64,000 nt of DNA. It comes from Filimonas lacunae. Lineage in GTDB: Bacteria; Bacteroidota; Bacteroidia; Chitinophagales; Chitinophagaceae. The stretch covers positions 5,274,823 through 5,338,822 of the forward strand of contig NZ_AP017422.1 in the NCBI RefSeq assembly GCF_002355595.1, in the 5' to 3' direction. Shown here piece by piece: positions 25,328-34,832 of the stretch; within the stretch, counting starts at the first letter, position 1, and every line of letters starts with the position of its first letter. The translations under genes were made by a program, and so were the position numbers. The notes under the pieces are model-generated. The model saw nothing but the letters and a program-made list of their open reading frames with translations, did not search any database and was not told where the DNA came from.

Positions 25328-26599
25328 TTATGAAGTAGTCCATACAATAAACTCCCAGGGCTGCAGCTCAAAAGAAGCATCAAATTCCAACTGATGGGCT
25401 ATCCCGGTAAACGCGTTATAGTATTTGCCAGGCAAATCGGTATGCTGCATCTCTACCTTCAAACGACCCGAACCGGAAAAGTTAATTATTATCAGCACCT
25501 TCTGGTTATCGTGTACCTGCAAATAGGCCAGCACCTGCTCATTTACATTGGTGGGCAGTTTCACTAATCTGCTTTCATTTTGCAAAGCGCTGTTATTGCG
25601 GCGCAAATGAAGTAGTGTTTTATAAAAGTCGTGCAGCAACGGGGTAGGCGTCCATTCCAGCGCATCTTTTTCAAAAAATTTCAGGCGCTTCTTATTAGCC
25701 ATTTCCTGCCCGCTGTACACCAATGGCATGCCTGGCCAGGTACAGGTAAATACGGCAAAGGCTTTAGCTGCTTCTCTGTATTTTTCATATTCCGTACCAT
25801 TCCAACTATTTTCATCGTGATTGGATGTAAAAAACAATTTCTTAGCCCCCGCAGGATAATGAGCATATTGTTCCAGTACATGTATTACATCATTCAGCAA
25901 AGCATGTTGCTGCATAAATTTCTCGGTCACATGCATAAACTGCCACGCATAACTCACATCAAACACTTCATGATAGGCAGGCACCTCGCATTCAGCCAGC
26001 CAGAACAGGTGTTTTACTTTATCACACCGCTTGCGTGCTTCCACCCAAAAATCCAATGGAACCAGGTGAGCCATATCGCACCGGAAACCATCAATATCAC
26101 ATTCGTTTATCCAAAACTGCATGGCATTAATCATAGCCTCACGCATATGATTATTGTTGTAGTTCAGGTCTATCACATCATTCCAGCCATATTTCTCTGT
26201 AAAATTCCCTGCTTCATCCAGCACATACCAGTCAGTATGGCCCCCCTCTACCCATTCATGATCGTAGCCGGTGTGATTGGCAACCCAATCTATAATCAGC
26301 TTAAAACCCAAATCATGCGCCTGCTTTACCAATGCTTTCAAATCGTCCAGCGAACCAAATTCCGGATTCACCTGCACATAACTTTTACAGGCATAGTAAC
26401 TGCCCAGGCTTCCCAACCTTTTTTCCACACCAATAGGAGTAATAGGCATCAACCATAAAATTTCCACTCCCATGTCTTTTAAACGGGGCAAATGCTCCGC
26501 AAAAGCGCTGAAAGTGCCTTCTTTCGTGTATTGCCTGATGTTTACCTCGTATATGTTCGCTCCGTCTCCCCACGCTACAGCGTCAAAAAGTTTGTTCAT
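25328..26599 (-). CDS. GH13 alpha-amylase-family glycoside hydrolase
   Basis: A 423-residue enzyme of the alpha-amylase superfamily. Four conserved regions are readable: I LIIDWVANH (101-109), II GFRCDMAH with nucleophile D175, III LAECEV with acid/base E203, and IV TSNHDENS with H261-D262. No signal peptide, so it acts in the cytosol on maltodextrins or glycogen-derived glucans; hydrolase versus transferase activity cannot be told. The start is the ATG at 26599 (MNKLFDAVAWGDG); a longer reading to 26629 lacks an ATG. A C-terminal beta-sandwich (about 340-423) closes the protein. A glycogen phosphorylase is encoded at 37.9 kb, but not in the same operon. Confidence 0.93.
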   Translation of the reverse strand: MNKLFDAVAWGDGANIYEVNIRQYTKEGTFSAFAEHLPRLKDMGVEILWLMPITPIGVEKRLGSLGSYYACKSYVQVNPEFGSLDDLKALVKQAHDLGFKLIIDWVANHTGYDHEWVEGGHTDWYVLDEAGNFTEKYGWNDVIDLNYNNNHMREAMINAMQFWINECDIDGFRCDMAHLVPLDFWVEARKRCDKVKHLFWLAECEVPAYHEVFDVSYAWQFMHVTEKFMQQHALLNDVIHVLEQYAHYPAGAKKLFFTSNHDENSWNGTEYEKYREAAKAFAVFTCTWPGMPLVYSGQEMANKKRLKFFEKDALEWTPTPLLHDFYKTLLHLRRNNSALQNESRLVKLPTNVNEQVLAYLQVHDNQKVLIIINFSGSGRLKVEMQHTDLPGKYYNAFTGIAHQLEFDASFELQPWEFIVWTTS

Positions 26600-26694
26600 A
26601 TGTTTCAAAAGTAAAAAGTTACCAACCAAAAGTCAAAATGCGCACCAGTTTCCGGTTTTAATTTTCACAAGTAAGGTTTTACTTTTACCAACAC

Positions 26695-28032
26695 ATGTCC
26701 CAACCTCAACTTTCCCGAAGAATAAGTCTTTTACAGGCTACTGCTATTAATATGACCGATATGGTAGGCATTGGCCCCTTTGTGGTGCTAAGCGTGGTAG
26801 CAGAAGCCATGAATGGTCCCTGGTTTTTATATGCCTGGCTGGCTGGTGCAGTGCTGTCTTTTACAGATGGAATGATATGGAGCGAGCTGGGAGCCACTTT
26901 TCCGGAAGCGGGTGGTAGCTATAATTTCTTAAAAGAAGGGTTTGGCCCTAAATGGGGCAAGCTGATGAGCTTTTTATTTGTATGGCAAACCATGATACAG
27001 GCGCCGCTGGTAATAGCTTCGGCCGCCATCGGGTTTGCGCAATATTTTGGCTATATCATGCCTTTAACCACCGTAGAAAGTAAGCTGTTAAGTGGTGGAG
27101 TAGTTATTTTAATCGTATTGCTATTGTACCGCAATATTGAAACCATTGGTAAAATAAGTGTACTACTGTGGTGCGGTGTATTAGTAACTATGGTGTGGAT
27201 TATCAGCGGCGGCATGCTGCATGGTAACTTTTTAGCCCCGGTAAAACACATGAACGATGGCCTGCAGCTGAATCATGCCTTTGCTGCCGCACTCGGCTTT
27301 GCCAGTGTTAAAACCATGTACAGCTACCTGGGCTATTATAACGTATGCCACCTGGGCGGTGAAATAAAAAACCCCGAAAAAAATATTCCCCGCAGCATGT
27401 TCATTTCTATTGGTGGTATAGCGGTGCTGTACCTGCTGATGAATATCAGCGTAGCCTCTGTGTTGCCGCTGGAAAAAATAACCAAAAGCCAATTTGTAGT
27501 AAGTGAGTTTATTCAGGAAATAGCCGGCCCTGGTGCTGCTACCTTAGCCACCGTGCTTATTTTATGGGTAGCTTTCGCCTCTGTGTTTTCTGCCACACTC
27601 GGTTATAGCCGTATTCCATATGCAGCTGCCAAAGACGGGGCTTTTTTCTCCATTTTTGCCAAACTGCACCCTTCTAAAAACTTCCCCTATATTTCGCTAT
27701 TATTTTTAGGAGGAATTGCTTTTGTGTTTAGTCTCCTGTTTAAAATAAAAGAAGTGATCAACGCCATTCTAGCTATGCGCATTTTAATCCAATTTATTGC
27801 CCAGGCAATCGGATTACTGCTATTAAGCCGGAAAAAAGGACGCTCCTTTTTCAAATGGCGCATGCCATTATACCCTTTTCCTGTGCTGCTGGCCATTGTA
27901 ATATGGGCAGGTATCTTCTACTCTACCGGGCCTTACATGATGCTATCGGGCGTTGCGGTAACAGTGGCCGGCATAATAGCCTATGTTATCAAGCAACAGA
28001 TCAATAAACGATCAACAACCGGCAAAATGTAG
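26695..28032 (+). CDS. APC-family amino-acid permease
   Basis: A 445-residue inner-membrane transporter of the amino acid-polyamine-organocation superfamily with about 12 transmembrane helices. The first helix carries the substrate-binding unwound region MTDMVGIGPFVVLS, and helix 6 contains GFASVKTMYSYLGYYNV followed by the conserved GEIKNPEKNIPRSM. The substrate, probably a neutral amino acid, is not predictable from the sequence. It is divergent from the GH13 gene with 95 bases between starts. There is no clear terminator within 100 bases of the stop. Confidence 0.9.
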   Translation: MSQPQLSRRISLLQATAINMTDMVGIGPFVVLSVVAEAMNGPWFLYAWLAGAVLSFTDGMIWSELGATFPEAGGSYNFLKEGFGPKWGKLMSFLFVWQTMIQAPLVIASAAIGFAQYFGYIMPLTTVESKLLSGGVVILIVLLLYRNIETIGKISVLLWCGVLVTMVWIISGGMLHGNFLAPVKHMNDGLQLNHAFAAALGFASVKTMYSYLGYYNVCHLGGEIKNPEKNIPRSMFISIGGIAVLYLLMNISVASVLPLEKITKSQFVVSEFIQEIAGPGAATLATVLILWVAFASVFSATLGYSRIPYAAAKDGAFFSIFAKLHPSKNFPYISLLFLGGIAFVFSLLFKIKEVINAILAMRILIQFIAQAIGLLLLSRKKGRSFFKWRMPLYPFPVLLAIVIWAGIFYSTGPYMMLSGVAVTVAGIIAYVIKQQINKRSTTGKM

Positions 28033-28152
28033 CAAAGCAGCTGGCTGTTTTTTCATTTTTGCATTAAATGATCAAGAAATTATTGCAGAAATTACAGCTA
28101 CCCCTTTGCCAAATGAATAAAAGCAATACATTTACATACCAAAATTTTTAGT

Positions 28153-28614
28153 ATGAAAGCAGCCTCATTGAAAGGTAATTTTAACGTCACCCCTGAACAA
28201 TTAAGCAGCCTTTATTCCTTTATCAAGGATACCTTAAACCCTCTTTCAGCTAACGGCTCTAAAGTATTGGAGTTTGCCACTAAAGCAGAGAAGGTTGGCA
28301 AGTACAGTGGTATGCCGCTGGAAGAAGTGAAAGAGAAAACAGAATTAGACGCAGCAGCAGTGGAAGCAGCAATTGAAGAACTGATAAAACTGGACATCCT
28401 GGCTCCCAGCAGCTATAAAGAACTGTACCAGTTAAATCCGCAAAACATACCACAGGTGTTTAGCTTCGACGCTCCTGAAAGCGAGCTTACACTGAACATT
28501 AAACTGGTAACCGGTGATGTGGTAGCAGAAGCTCCTGCAGCCAAGCCTGCCAAAGCTTCCAAAGCTGCCGCAGCTGTAGCTACCGAAGCACAGGAAGCCG
28601 AAGTGGCTGAATAA
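28153..28614 (+). CDS. Hypothetical protein with Ala/Lys/Glu-rich tail (153 aa)
   Basis: I do not recognise this 153-residue protein. Residues 1-95 form several predicted helices (VTPEQLSSLYSFIKDTL; GMPLEEVKEKTELDAAAV, then EAAIEELIKLDILAP), a spacing that resembles a small winged-helix or helical-bundle domain. Residues 105-120 could add a strand pair. The last 30 residues are low complexity (KPAKASKAAAAVATEAQEAE), similar to histone-H1-like or linker tails. There is no signal peptide. It stands alone and ends at a strong bidirectional terminator, so it is a discrete transcription unit and probably real. Confidence 0.7.
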   Translation: MKAASLKGNFNVTPEQLSSLYSFIKDTLNPLSANGSKVLEFATKAEKVGKYSGMPLEEVKEKTELDAAAVEAAIEELIKLDILAPSSYKELYQLNPQNIPQVFSFDAPESELTLNIKLVTGDVVAEAPAAKPAKASKAAAAVATEAQEAEVAE

Positions 28615-28645
28615 CCATTACCCTTTACTGGTAGTAAATACATAA

Positions 28646-28683
28646 AAAATCCCGCCGGCATCTGAAACAGCCGGCGGGATTTT
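28646..28683. terminator. Bidirectional terminator
   Basis: Fourteen-bp perfect stem AAAATCCCGCCGGC / GCCGGCGGGATTTT with a 10-base loop between convergent genes. Confidence 0.93.
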
Positions 28684-28705
28684 AATTATATACAAACCGC
28701 TTGTT

Positions 28706-29965
28706 TTATCGGGCATCAGCCATATCCGGGATGGCTTCTACTTTGTAAGCACCAGCATCCAAACGGGCTTTGGTTTCGCTGAAAGCAGTTAAAGTACGCT
28801 GGATATCCTCATCGTTATGCGCCGCAGTAGGAATTAAACGGTAAATGATATGTCCTTTAGGAATAACAGGGTATACTACTATAGAACAGAAGATACCATA
28901 GTTTTCACGCAGGTCCATTACCATTGCGGTAGCTTCTTCTACCCCACCTTTCATATAAATAGGCGTAACCATGGTATTGGTAGAACCAATATCAAAACCA
29001 CGCTCTTTTAAACCTTTCTGCAGTTTTAAAGCATTGTCCCACAGTTTTTCGCGCAGCTCAGGCATAGTGCGCAGCATTTCCAGCCTTTTTAAGTTGCCGG
29101 TAACAATGGGCATAGGAAGGCTTTTCGCAAAAATCTGGGAACGGATGTTATAACGGATGTAATCGATAATAACACGCGGACCTGCTAAAAATGCACCGAT
29201 AGAAGCCATTGATTTGGCAAAAGTGGAGAAATACAGGTCAATACCATCCTGGCATTCCTGTAACTCACCCGCACCAGCGCCACGCTTGCCCAGAGTACCA
29301 AACCCGTGTGCATCGTCTACCAGTAAACGGAATTCATATTTGCTTTTTAAATCACAAATCTCTTTCAGCTTACCCTGATCACCTGCCATACCAAACACAC
29401 CTTCGGTAATCACCAGTATACCACCAGAACCTTGTTTTTGAATAAGGGCAGTAGCACGCTCCATCTGCTTGTCAAAATCTTCCATGTCGTTGTGTTTGAA
29501 AACATAACGATGGCCGGGGTGTAAACGTAAACCATCAATAATACAGGCATGGCTTTCCGCATCATACACAATCACATCATGCCTGCCGCATACAGCGTCA
29601 ATAGCACTCATAATGCCCTGGTAGCCAAAGTTCATCAGAATGGCGTCTTCCTTTTCTTCAAACTCGGCCAGTTCTCTTTCCAATTGCTCGTGAAAGTTAC
29701 TGTTACCGCTCATCATACGTGCACCCATAGGCAAAGCCAAACCATACTGCGCAGCACCGTCTGCATCAGCTTTACGTATTTCGGGGTGATTGGCAAGACC
29801 CAGGTAATTATTAAGGCTCCATACCACCATTTCCTTACCACGAAATTTCATACGACTGCCTATTTCACCTTCCAGCTTAGGAAATGCAAAATAGCCATGC
29901 GCTCTCTCACGATGCTGACCAATGGGGCCGTAATTCTTAATTAATCTTTCAAAAATGTCTGCCAT
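28706..29965 (-). CDS. Alpha-oxoamine synthase family PLP enzyme (serine palmitoyltransferase / cysteate acyltransferase-like)
   Basis: A 419-residue PLP-dependent acyltransferase of the group that includes serine palmitoyltransferase, KBL, BioF and the cysteate acyltransferase of sulfonolipid synthesis. Family marks: SLNNYLGLANHP (50-61), H139 in AESHACIIDG, the cofactor Asp in LLVDDAHGFGTLG (215-227), and the PLP lysine K251 in STFAKSMASIGAF. These enzymes condense an acyl-CoA with an amino acid and release CO2. In Bacteroidota a sphingolipid- or sulfonolipid-forming activity is a good guess, but the longer N-terminus and the GLALPMGARMMSGNS region differ from the SPT sequences I recall, so the amino acid used is open. 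KBL/BioF are less likely because no threonine or biotin genes are near. Confidence 0.82.
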   Translation of the reverse strand: MADIFERLIKNYGPIGQHRERAHGYFAFPKLEGEIGSRMKFRGKEMVVWSLNNYLGLANHPEIRKADADGAAQYGLALPMGARMMSGNSNFHEQLERELAEFEEKEDAILMNFGYQGIMSAIDAVCGRHDVIVYDAESHACIIDGLRLHPGHRYVFKHNDMEDFDKQMERATALIQKQGSGGILVITEGVFGMAGDQGKLKEICDLKSKYEFRLLVDDAHGFGTLGKRGAGAGELQECQDGIDLYFSTFAKSMASIGAFLAGPRVIIDYIRYNIRSQIFAKSLPMPIVTGNLKRLEMLRTMPELREKLWDNALKLQKGLKERGFDIGSTNTMVTPIYMKGGVEEATAMVMDLRENYGIFCSIVVYPVIPKGHIIYRLIPTAAHNDEDIQRTLTAFSETKARLDAGAYKVEAIPDMADAR

Positions 29966-30083
29966 ACGTATTTACGTTTACTCTGGTATTTGGGGTTTCA
30001 GTAAAATTTGTCGCAAAAATAACTTATTCGGTTTAAATTAAGCATTCACCTTTTGTTAACGGAATTAACAGGCTGGTAAGTAA

Positions 30084-30091
30084 TACATTTG
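30084..30091 (+). promoter_or_regulatory. Probable -7 element of pafA
   Basis: TACATTTG matches the TAnnTTTG consensus and ends 25 bases before the pafA start codon. I see no TTG box at the usual distance. Confidence 0.4.
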
Positions 30092-30116
30092 CCATCTAAT
30101 AAAACGATCCAATCTG

Positions 30117-31781
30117 ATGAAAAGATGTGTACTCATTGTTATTTCCTTACTGACGGCCGGGTCTGCCCTGTTTAGTCAGAAAAAGACGGTTACACCTGTG
30201 GCCAAACCGGTTTCCGGCGTAGCCCGTCCCAAGTTGGTAGTAGGTATAGTAATTGACCAGATGCGTTGGGATTACCTGTACCGTTTTAACAACCTGTTTA
30301 AGGTAAACGGTGGTTTCAAAAGGTTCTTAAACGAGGGATACACCTGCGAAAACACATTTATTCCTTATACGCCTACTTATACTGCAGCAGGACATGCCAG
30401 CGTATATACCGGCAGTGTACCAGCCATCAATGGTGTTACCGGTAATAACTGGTACGATAACCTGTTACAAAAAGCAGTATACTGTGCCGATGACAACACT
30501 GTTAGCACCGTAGGCAGCAGCACCGTTGCAGTTGGCCAGATGAGCCCCCGCAACCTGCTGGCCACTACCGTAACCGACGAATTACGTGTAGCTACTAATT
30601 TCAACAGTAAAGTAATTGGCATTGCCTTAAAAGACCGCGGCGCTATTATGCCTGCTGGCCACACTGCCAACGGCGCTTTCTGGTACGACGGTAAAACCGG
30701 CAAATTCGTTACCAGCACCTGGTACACCAGCGAATTACCAGATTGGGTTCAACAGTTTAATGATAGAAAATTACCCGATTCATTATATGCGCTGAACTGG
30801 AACCTGTCTTTACCCAAAGAAGTGTACAGCCAGTACTGCACAGATGATATAAAAAATTACGAAGGCCGTCCTTTTGGCAAAGAGGCCATGAGCATGCCGT
30901 ATACCTTATCTCAGTATGCCGGCTCCGATTACGAAAAACTGTCTTCTACTCCACAGGGAAATACCATCACTGCCGAATTAGCCAAAACAGCAGTAGCAGC
31001 AGAGCACCTGGGTAAAGATGGCAATACCGATTTCCTGGCCGTAAGTTTCTCTTCTCCTGATTACATCGGACACACATTTGGTCCTAACTCATGGGAACAA
31101 CTGGATGACTATATTAAGCTGGACGAAACCCTGGGAAAATTCTTTGATTACCTGGATGCACAGGTAGGCAAAAATCAGTGGACCGTGTTTTTAACTGCCG
31201 ATCATGGTGTAGCGCACGTTCCTGGTTTTTCTAAAGAAAACAACCTGCCAGGTGGTTCATTTGGCGAAACACTGGTAAAAGATATTAACGAAGCCCTGAA
31301 AGTGAAGTTTGGCAAAAACGATATTGTAAAAGGCAGATTTAACTATCAGCTGGTATTGAATAAAGGACTGGTAGACAGCTCCGACCTGAACAGGGATGAT
31401 GTAGTGGAGTTTATTATCAATTACCTGATGAAACAGGATGGTGTAGCCAATGCTTTTGAATTAAGCAAGCTGGCGCAAACTACTCTAACCGCTACTATCA
31501 AAGACAGAATTACCAACGGTTATTATCCTACCCGTTGCGGCGATATACAATATATTTTAAAGCCTGGTTATATGGACGTGGGCGCAACAGGCACCACGCA
31601 TGGTTTATGGAACCCTTATGATTCACATATTCCATTGCTGTTTTACGGCTGGGGCATTAAGCATGGCAGCACCAACCGCGAAACATATATGACTGATATA
31701 TCCGCAACAATCTCTGCTTTATTACACATTCAAATGCCCAGCGGTTGCGTAGGTCATGTTATTGAAGAGGTGATGAAGTAA
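30117..31781 (+). CDS. pafA: PafA-type alkaline phosphatase
   Basis: A 554-residue exported phosphomonoesterase of the alkaline phosphatase superfamily. A signal peptide (1-20) is followed by the metal site D47 (GIVIDQMRWDY), the nucleophile T89 in TPTYTAAGHAS, N110, and K172 and R174 in ALKDRGAIMPAGH. These match, with an offset of ten, the residues T79, N100, K162 and R164 known from Elizabethkingia PafA. Later metal ligands are visible in TADHGVAHVP and TGTTHGLWNPY. It should cleave phosphate monoesters in the periplasm; unlike PhoA, PafA enzymes are in my recollection calcium-activated. Its last 23 bases overlap the end of the convergent ypdA-like gene. Confidence 0.94.
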   Translation: MKRCVLIVISLLTAGSALFSQKKTVTPVAKPVSGVARPKLVVGIVIDQMRWDYLYRFNNLFKVNGGFKRFLNEGYTCENTFIPYTPTYTAAGHASVYTGSVPAINGVTGNNWYDNLLQKAVYCADDNTVSTVGSSTVAVGQMSPRNLLATTVTDELRVATNFNSKVIGIALKDRGAIMPAGHTANGAFWYDGKTGKFVTSTWYTSELPDWVQQFNDRKLPDSLYALNWNLSLPKEVYSQYCTDDIKNYEGRPFGKEAMSMPYTLSQYAGSDYEKLSSTPQGNTITAELAKTAVAAEHLGKDGNTDFLAVSFSSPDYIGHTFGPNSWEQLDDYIKLDETLGKFFDYLDAQVGKNQWTVFLTADHGVAHVPGFSKENNLPGGSFGETLVKDINEALKVKFGKNDIVKGRFNYQLVLNKGLVDSSDLNRDDVVEFIINYLMKQDGVANAFELSKLAQTTLTATIKDRITNGYYPTRCGDIQYILKPGYMDVGATGTTHGLWNPYDSHIPLLFYGWGIKHGSTNRETYMTDISATISALLHIQMPSGCVGHVIEEVMK

Positions 31782-32742
31782 GAATATGTTGAATAATTTT
31801 ATCGGCATGGTCTCTTGAGTTTTCTATAAACCATTTATGGGTTTCCATTCCGCCACAAACCACTCCTGCCAGGTATATGCCTGGCAGGTTTGTTTCCTGG
31901 GTATCTGCATTATATACCGGACATTTTTTCCAGTCGTCAGATAACGCCACACCAAACCTTTCCAGCATGTCAAAATTGGGTCTGTAGCCTGTCATTGCCA
32001 ATACGTGATCATTTTCTATAGTCACTATTCCATCAGGCGTCTGAATATCCACTTCGTTTTCCCGTATAGCGGCTACAGACGATTGAAAATAAGCTTTAAT
32101 GCTTCCTTCCTGAATGCGGTTTTCAATATCCGGCTTTACCCAATATTTCACGCGTTCTCCTATACCTTCCTGCCTTATAATCATCGTTACATCCGCACCC
32201 TTGCGCCAGGTTTCCAATGCAGCATCCACCGCACTGTTATTAGCCCCTATTACCACCACTTTCCTGAACGCATAATAATGCGGCTCTTTGTAATAGTGAT
32301 TTACCTTAGGCAGGTCTTCACCGGGCACATTCATGTAAATAGGAATATCATAAAAACCGGTAGCCACAATTACATTCTTAGCTGCATATTCAGCTTTAGA
32401 AGTAGTAACACTATAACGATATCCGGGTACTGTGCTGCTTTGCACGTTTTCCACCTGCTCAAACAAATGAATGTCCAGTGTGTGCATTTGTGTAACCCTT
32501 CTGTAATATTCTATTGCTTCCTGCCTGCCCGGCTTGGCAGCCATGCACATAAAGGGCGCGCCCCCTATTTCCAATCGCTCGCTGGTGCTGAAAAAGGTCA
32601 TAAACAGCGGATAGTTATACAAGCTGTTTACCAGGCACCCCTTTTCTATAATCACATAACTTAATCCTGCATTTTTTGCAGCTATACCACATGCCAATCC
32701 TATAGGTCCTCCGCCCACAATCAAAACATCATACTTGTTCAT
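31759..32742 (-). CDS. YpdA-family putative bacillithiol disulfide reductase
   Basis: About 327 residues of a flavin-dependent oxidoreductase. The N-terminal FAD motif DVLIVGGGPIGLACGIAA (about 5-22) and a second nucleotide-binding motif VVVIGANNSAVDAALE (NADPH, about 162-177) are visible, with GYRPNF and YLAGVVCGG in the C-terminal part. YpdA/Bdr proteins reduce oxidised bacillithiol with NADPH in organisms that make this thiol; Bacteroidota carry the bsh genes in many species, but none is in this window. I start at the ATG at 32742 (MNKYDVL); an ATG six codons upstream (32760) is also possible. The 3' end overlaps pafA by 23 bases. Confidence 0.85.
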   Translation of the reverse strand: MNKYDVLIVGGGPIGLACGIAAKNAGLSYVIIEKGCLVNSLYNYPLFMTFFSTSERLEIGGAPFMCMAAKPGRQEAIEYYRRVTQMHTLDIHLFEQVENVQSSTVPGYRYSVTTSKAEYAAKNVIVATGFYDIPIYMNVPGEDLPKVNHYYKEPHYYAFRKVVVIGANNSAVDAALETWRKGADVTMIIRQEGIGERVKYWVKPDIENRIQEGSIKAYFQSSVAAIRENEVDIQTPDGIVTIENDHVLAMTGYRPNFDMLERFGVALSDDWKKCPVYNADTQETNLPGIYLAGVVCGGMETHKWFIENSRDHADKIIQHILTSSPLQ

Positions 32743-32947
32743 ATAGTAAAGTTCCCTCATAAATTTCTGACAACAGTAAAGAAAATTGCACTGTTTGAAT
32801 ATTTAATATATCGGGTAAGCTGGTAAGCAATTCGTGCTTCCAGAAACTATGGGATGTTCTTCGGCACACTTCAATGCCTATAGCTTCTGAATCTATCTAA
32901 ATTAACATACAATCCTAACTTCTCTGACATTTTTATGCCCAAAAACT

Positions 32948-32975
32948 AAAACGGCCCGCAATTGCGGGCCGTTTT
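32948..32975 (-). terminator. Terminator after icd
   Basis: Perfect 12-bp stem AAAACGGCCCGC / GCGGGCCGTTTT with AATT loop, 26 bases beyond the icd stop codon. Confidence 0.92.
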
Positions 32976-33001
32976 ACTATGCTTACTAAAAGCAACAAGG
33001 A

Positions 33002-34234
33002 TTATTTACCCAGTTTAGCTTTCAGGTTCTGATCCAGTGCTTCCAGGAACTCTTCAGTATACAGGTAGTGTTTACCATGCTCTACTTTGTTACCGTGAAC
33101 GCAAACAGCCAGATCTTTTGTCATTTTACCGCTTTCTACTGTTTCAATACAAACAGCTTCCAGGGCATGACAGAAGTCAATTAACTCCTGGTTGTTGTCC
33201 AGTTTACCACGGAACTCTAAACCTCTTGTCCATGCAAAGATAGACGCGATAGGGTTAGTAGAAGTTGGCTTACCTTTCTGATGCTCGCGGTAGTGACGGG
33301 TTACAGTGCCGTGTGCAGCTTCTGCTTCCATTACTTTACCATCAGGTGTAACCAGGGTAGAGGTCATTAAACCTAATGAACCAAAACCTTGTGCTACGGT
33401 ATCAGACTGTACGTCGCCATCGTAGTTTTTACAAGCCCAAACAAAGTTACCGTTCCATTTCAGAGCGCTGGCAACCATGTCATCAATTAAGCGGTGTTCG
33501 TAAACGATACCTGCTTCTGCAAATGCAGTTTTAAATTCGTTCTGATAAATATCTTCAAAGATATCTTTGAAACGACCATCGTATTTTTTCAGGATGGTGT
33601 TTTTGGTGCTCAGGTATAAAGGCCATTTTTTGCTTAATGCCTGGTTGAAACAAGCACGTGCAAAACCTTTAATGCTTTCGTCAGTGTTGTACATAGCCAG
33701 CGCTACGCCATCACCTTTGAAATTGAACACTTCAAACTCCTGTACATCACCATTCTCACCTTCAAACTTGATAGTCAGTTTACCTTTTCCTTTGGTTACA
33801 AAGTCGGTAGCACGATACTGATCGCCAAAAGCGTGACGGCCAATACAGATAGGTGCGGTCCAGTTAGGTACCAGGCGGGGAACGTTGTTACAAACAATCG
33901 GCTCACGGAACACAGTACCATCCAGGATGTTACGGATAGTTCCGTTAGGGCTTTTCCACATCTGCTTCAGCTTGAATTCTTCTACACGGGCTTCGTCAGG
34001 AGTGATGGTAGCACATTTAATACCTACGCCATATTGTTTAATAGCATTGGCAGCGTCAATAGTAACCTGGTCGTTCGTTTCATCACGGTATTCCATTCCC
34101 AGGTCATAATATTTAATATCTACTTCCAGGTAAGGCAGTATCAGCTTGTCTTTAATAAATTTCCAGATGATTCTGGTCATTTCATCGCCATCCAGTTCCA
34201 CCACCGGATTGGCTACTTTAATTTTTTCAGCCAT
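33002..34234 (-). CDS. icd: NADP-dependent isocitrate dehydrogenase (eukaryotic-type, homodimeric)
   Basis: A 410-residue TCA-cycle enzyme converting isocitrate to 2-oxoglutarate with NADP. The length and motifs ([16 protein letters not shown] at about 8-23, [56 protein letters not shown]) match the eukaryotic/type-II subfamily and not E. coli Icd. The substrate-binding Ser/Asn/Arg loop SPNGTIRN is intact. Expression probably starts from the TACTTTTG -7 element at 34266-34273. It is downstream of the GNAT gene on the same strand, with 94 bases between, and ends at a strong terminator. Confidence 0.95.
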   Translation of the reverse strand: MAEKIKVANPVVELDGDEMTRIIWKFIKDKLILPYLEVDIKYYDLGMEYRDETNDQVTIDAANAIKQYGVGIKCATITPDEARVEEFKLKQMWKSPNGTIRNILDGTVFREPIVCNNVPRLVPNWTAPICIGRHAFGDQYRATDFVTKGKGKLTIKFEGENGDVQEFEVFNFKGDGVALAMYNTDESIKGFARACFNQALSKKWPLYLSTKNTILKKYDGRFKDIFEDIYQNEFKTAFAEAGIVYEHRLIDDMVASALKWNGNFVWACKNYDGDVQSDTVAQGFGSLGLMTSTLVTPDGKVMEAEAAHGTVTRHYREHQKGKPTSTNPIASIFAWTRGLEFRGKLDNNQELIDFCHALEAVCIETVESGKMTKDLAVCVHGNKVEHGKHYLYTEEFLEALDQNLKAKLGK

Positions 34235-34265
34235 TTCAAAAAATTTTGGTTACTAAAAACGGGTA

Positions 34266-34273
34266 CAAAAGTA
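34266..34273 (-). promoter_or_regulatory. Probable -7 element of icd
   Basis: On the minus strand TACTTTTG matches TAnnTTTG, 32 bases before the icd start. No TTG box at the usual distance is evident. Confidence 0.35.
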
Positions 34274-34328
34274 GGGGTTTGTAACATTCGTAATTCAGAT
34301 CGATTTCCGCAATCGTTTCCGTTACATT

Positions 34329-34826
34329 TTACAGTTGTTTCAACATCCAGATATTACATCCAAAATGACCCGATGCACCCAGTGCTTTCTCCAACATGGT
34401 AAAGCCACATTTTTCATACAAAGCCACGGCATTACTCAGTTCAGGTAAGGTTTCCAGGTATAGCGAGGTAAAACCGGTAGCCACAGCCGAAGCCGCACAT
34501 TTTTCAATCAGCAGCTTCCCCCATCCTTTTCCACGGCTGGCAGGACTTAAATATAATTTAACCAGCTCGCAGCACCCTTCCGGCAGTCCTTCGGTAGGAA
34601 ATATACCCCCACCGCCCATAATTACACCATCCACTTCCAGTATCCAGTATACCGATTGGGGTGTACGAAATAACTCAAATAAATGGTCTGTAGTAGGATC
34701 AAAATAAACCGTACCCGGTTTATCCGCTTTAAATTCTGCTAACGCAGCACGAATAATACTGGCCAATGCCGCATTATCGGCAGATGCAATCTCCCTTATC
34801 AGGGGCGTTTTCTCTATGTGTTCCAT
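34329..34826 (-). CDS. GNAT-family N-acetyltransferase
   Basis: A 165-residue single-domain acetyltransferase of the GNAT superfamily. The acetyl-CoA pyrophosphate-binding loop is visible as LSPASRGKGWGKLLIEKC (about 92-109), preceded by ELVKLYL and followed by LYLETLPELSNAVALYEKCG. It transfers acetyl from acetyl-CoA to an amino group on a substrate that cannot be predicted. The gene begins six bases after the NRAMP-USP gene ends, so they share a transcript. The association with a metal transporter is more likely chance than a pathway. Confidence 0.88.
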   Translation of the reverse strand: MEHIEKTPLIREIASADNAALASIIRAALAEFKADKPGTVYFDPTTDHLFELFRTPQSVYWILEVDGVIMGGGGIFPTEGLPEGCCELVKLYLSPASRGKGWGKLLIEKCAASAVATGFTSLYLETLPELSNAVALYEKCGFTMLEKALGASGHFGCNIWMLKQL

Positions 34827-34832
34827 TTCTAT

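Noticed and set aside
25631-26458. 275-codon plus-strand frame opposite the GH13 gene
   Set aside because: Composition rich in His, Phe and Ile typical of an antisense shadow; GH13 motifs are on the other strand.
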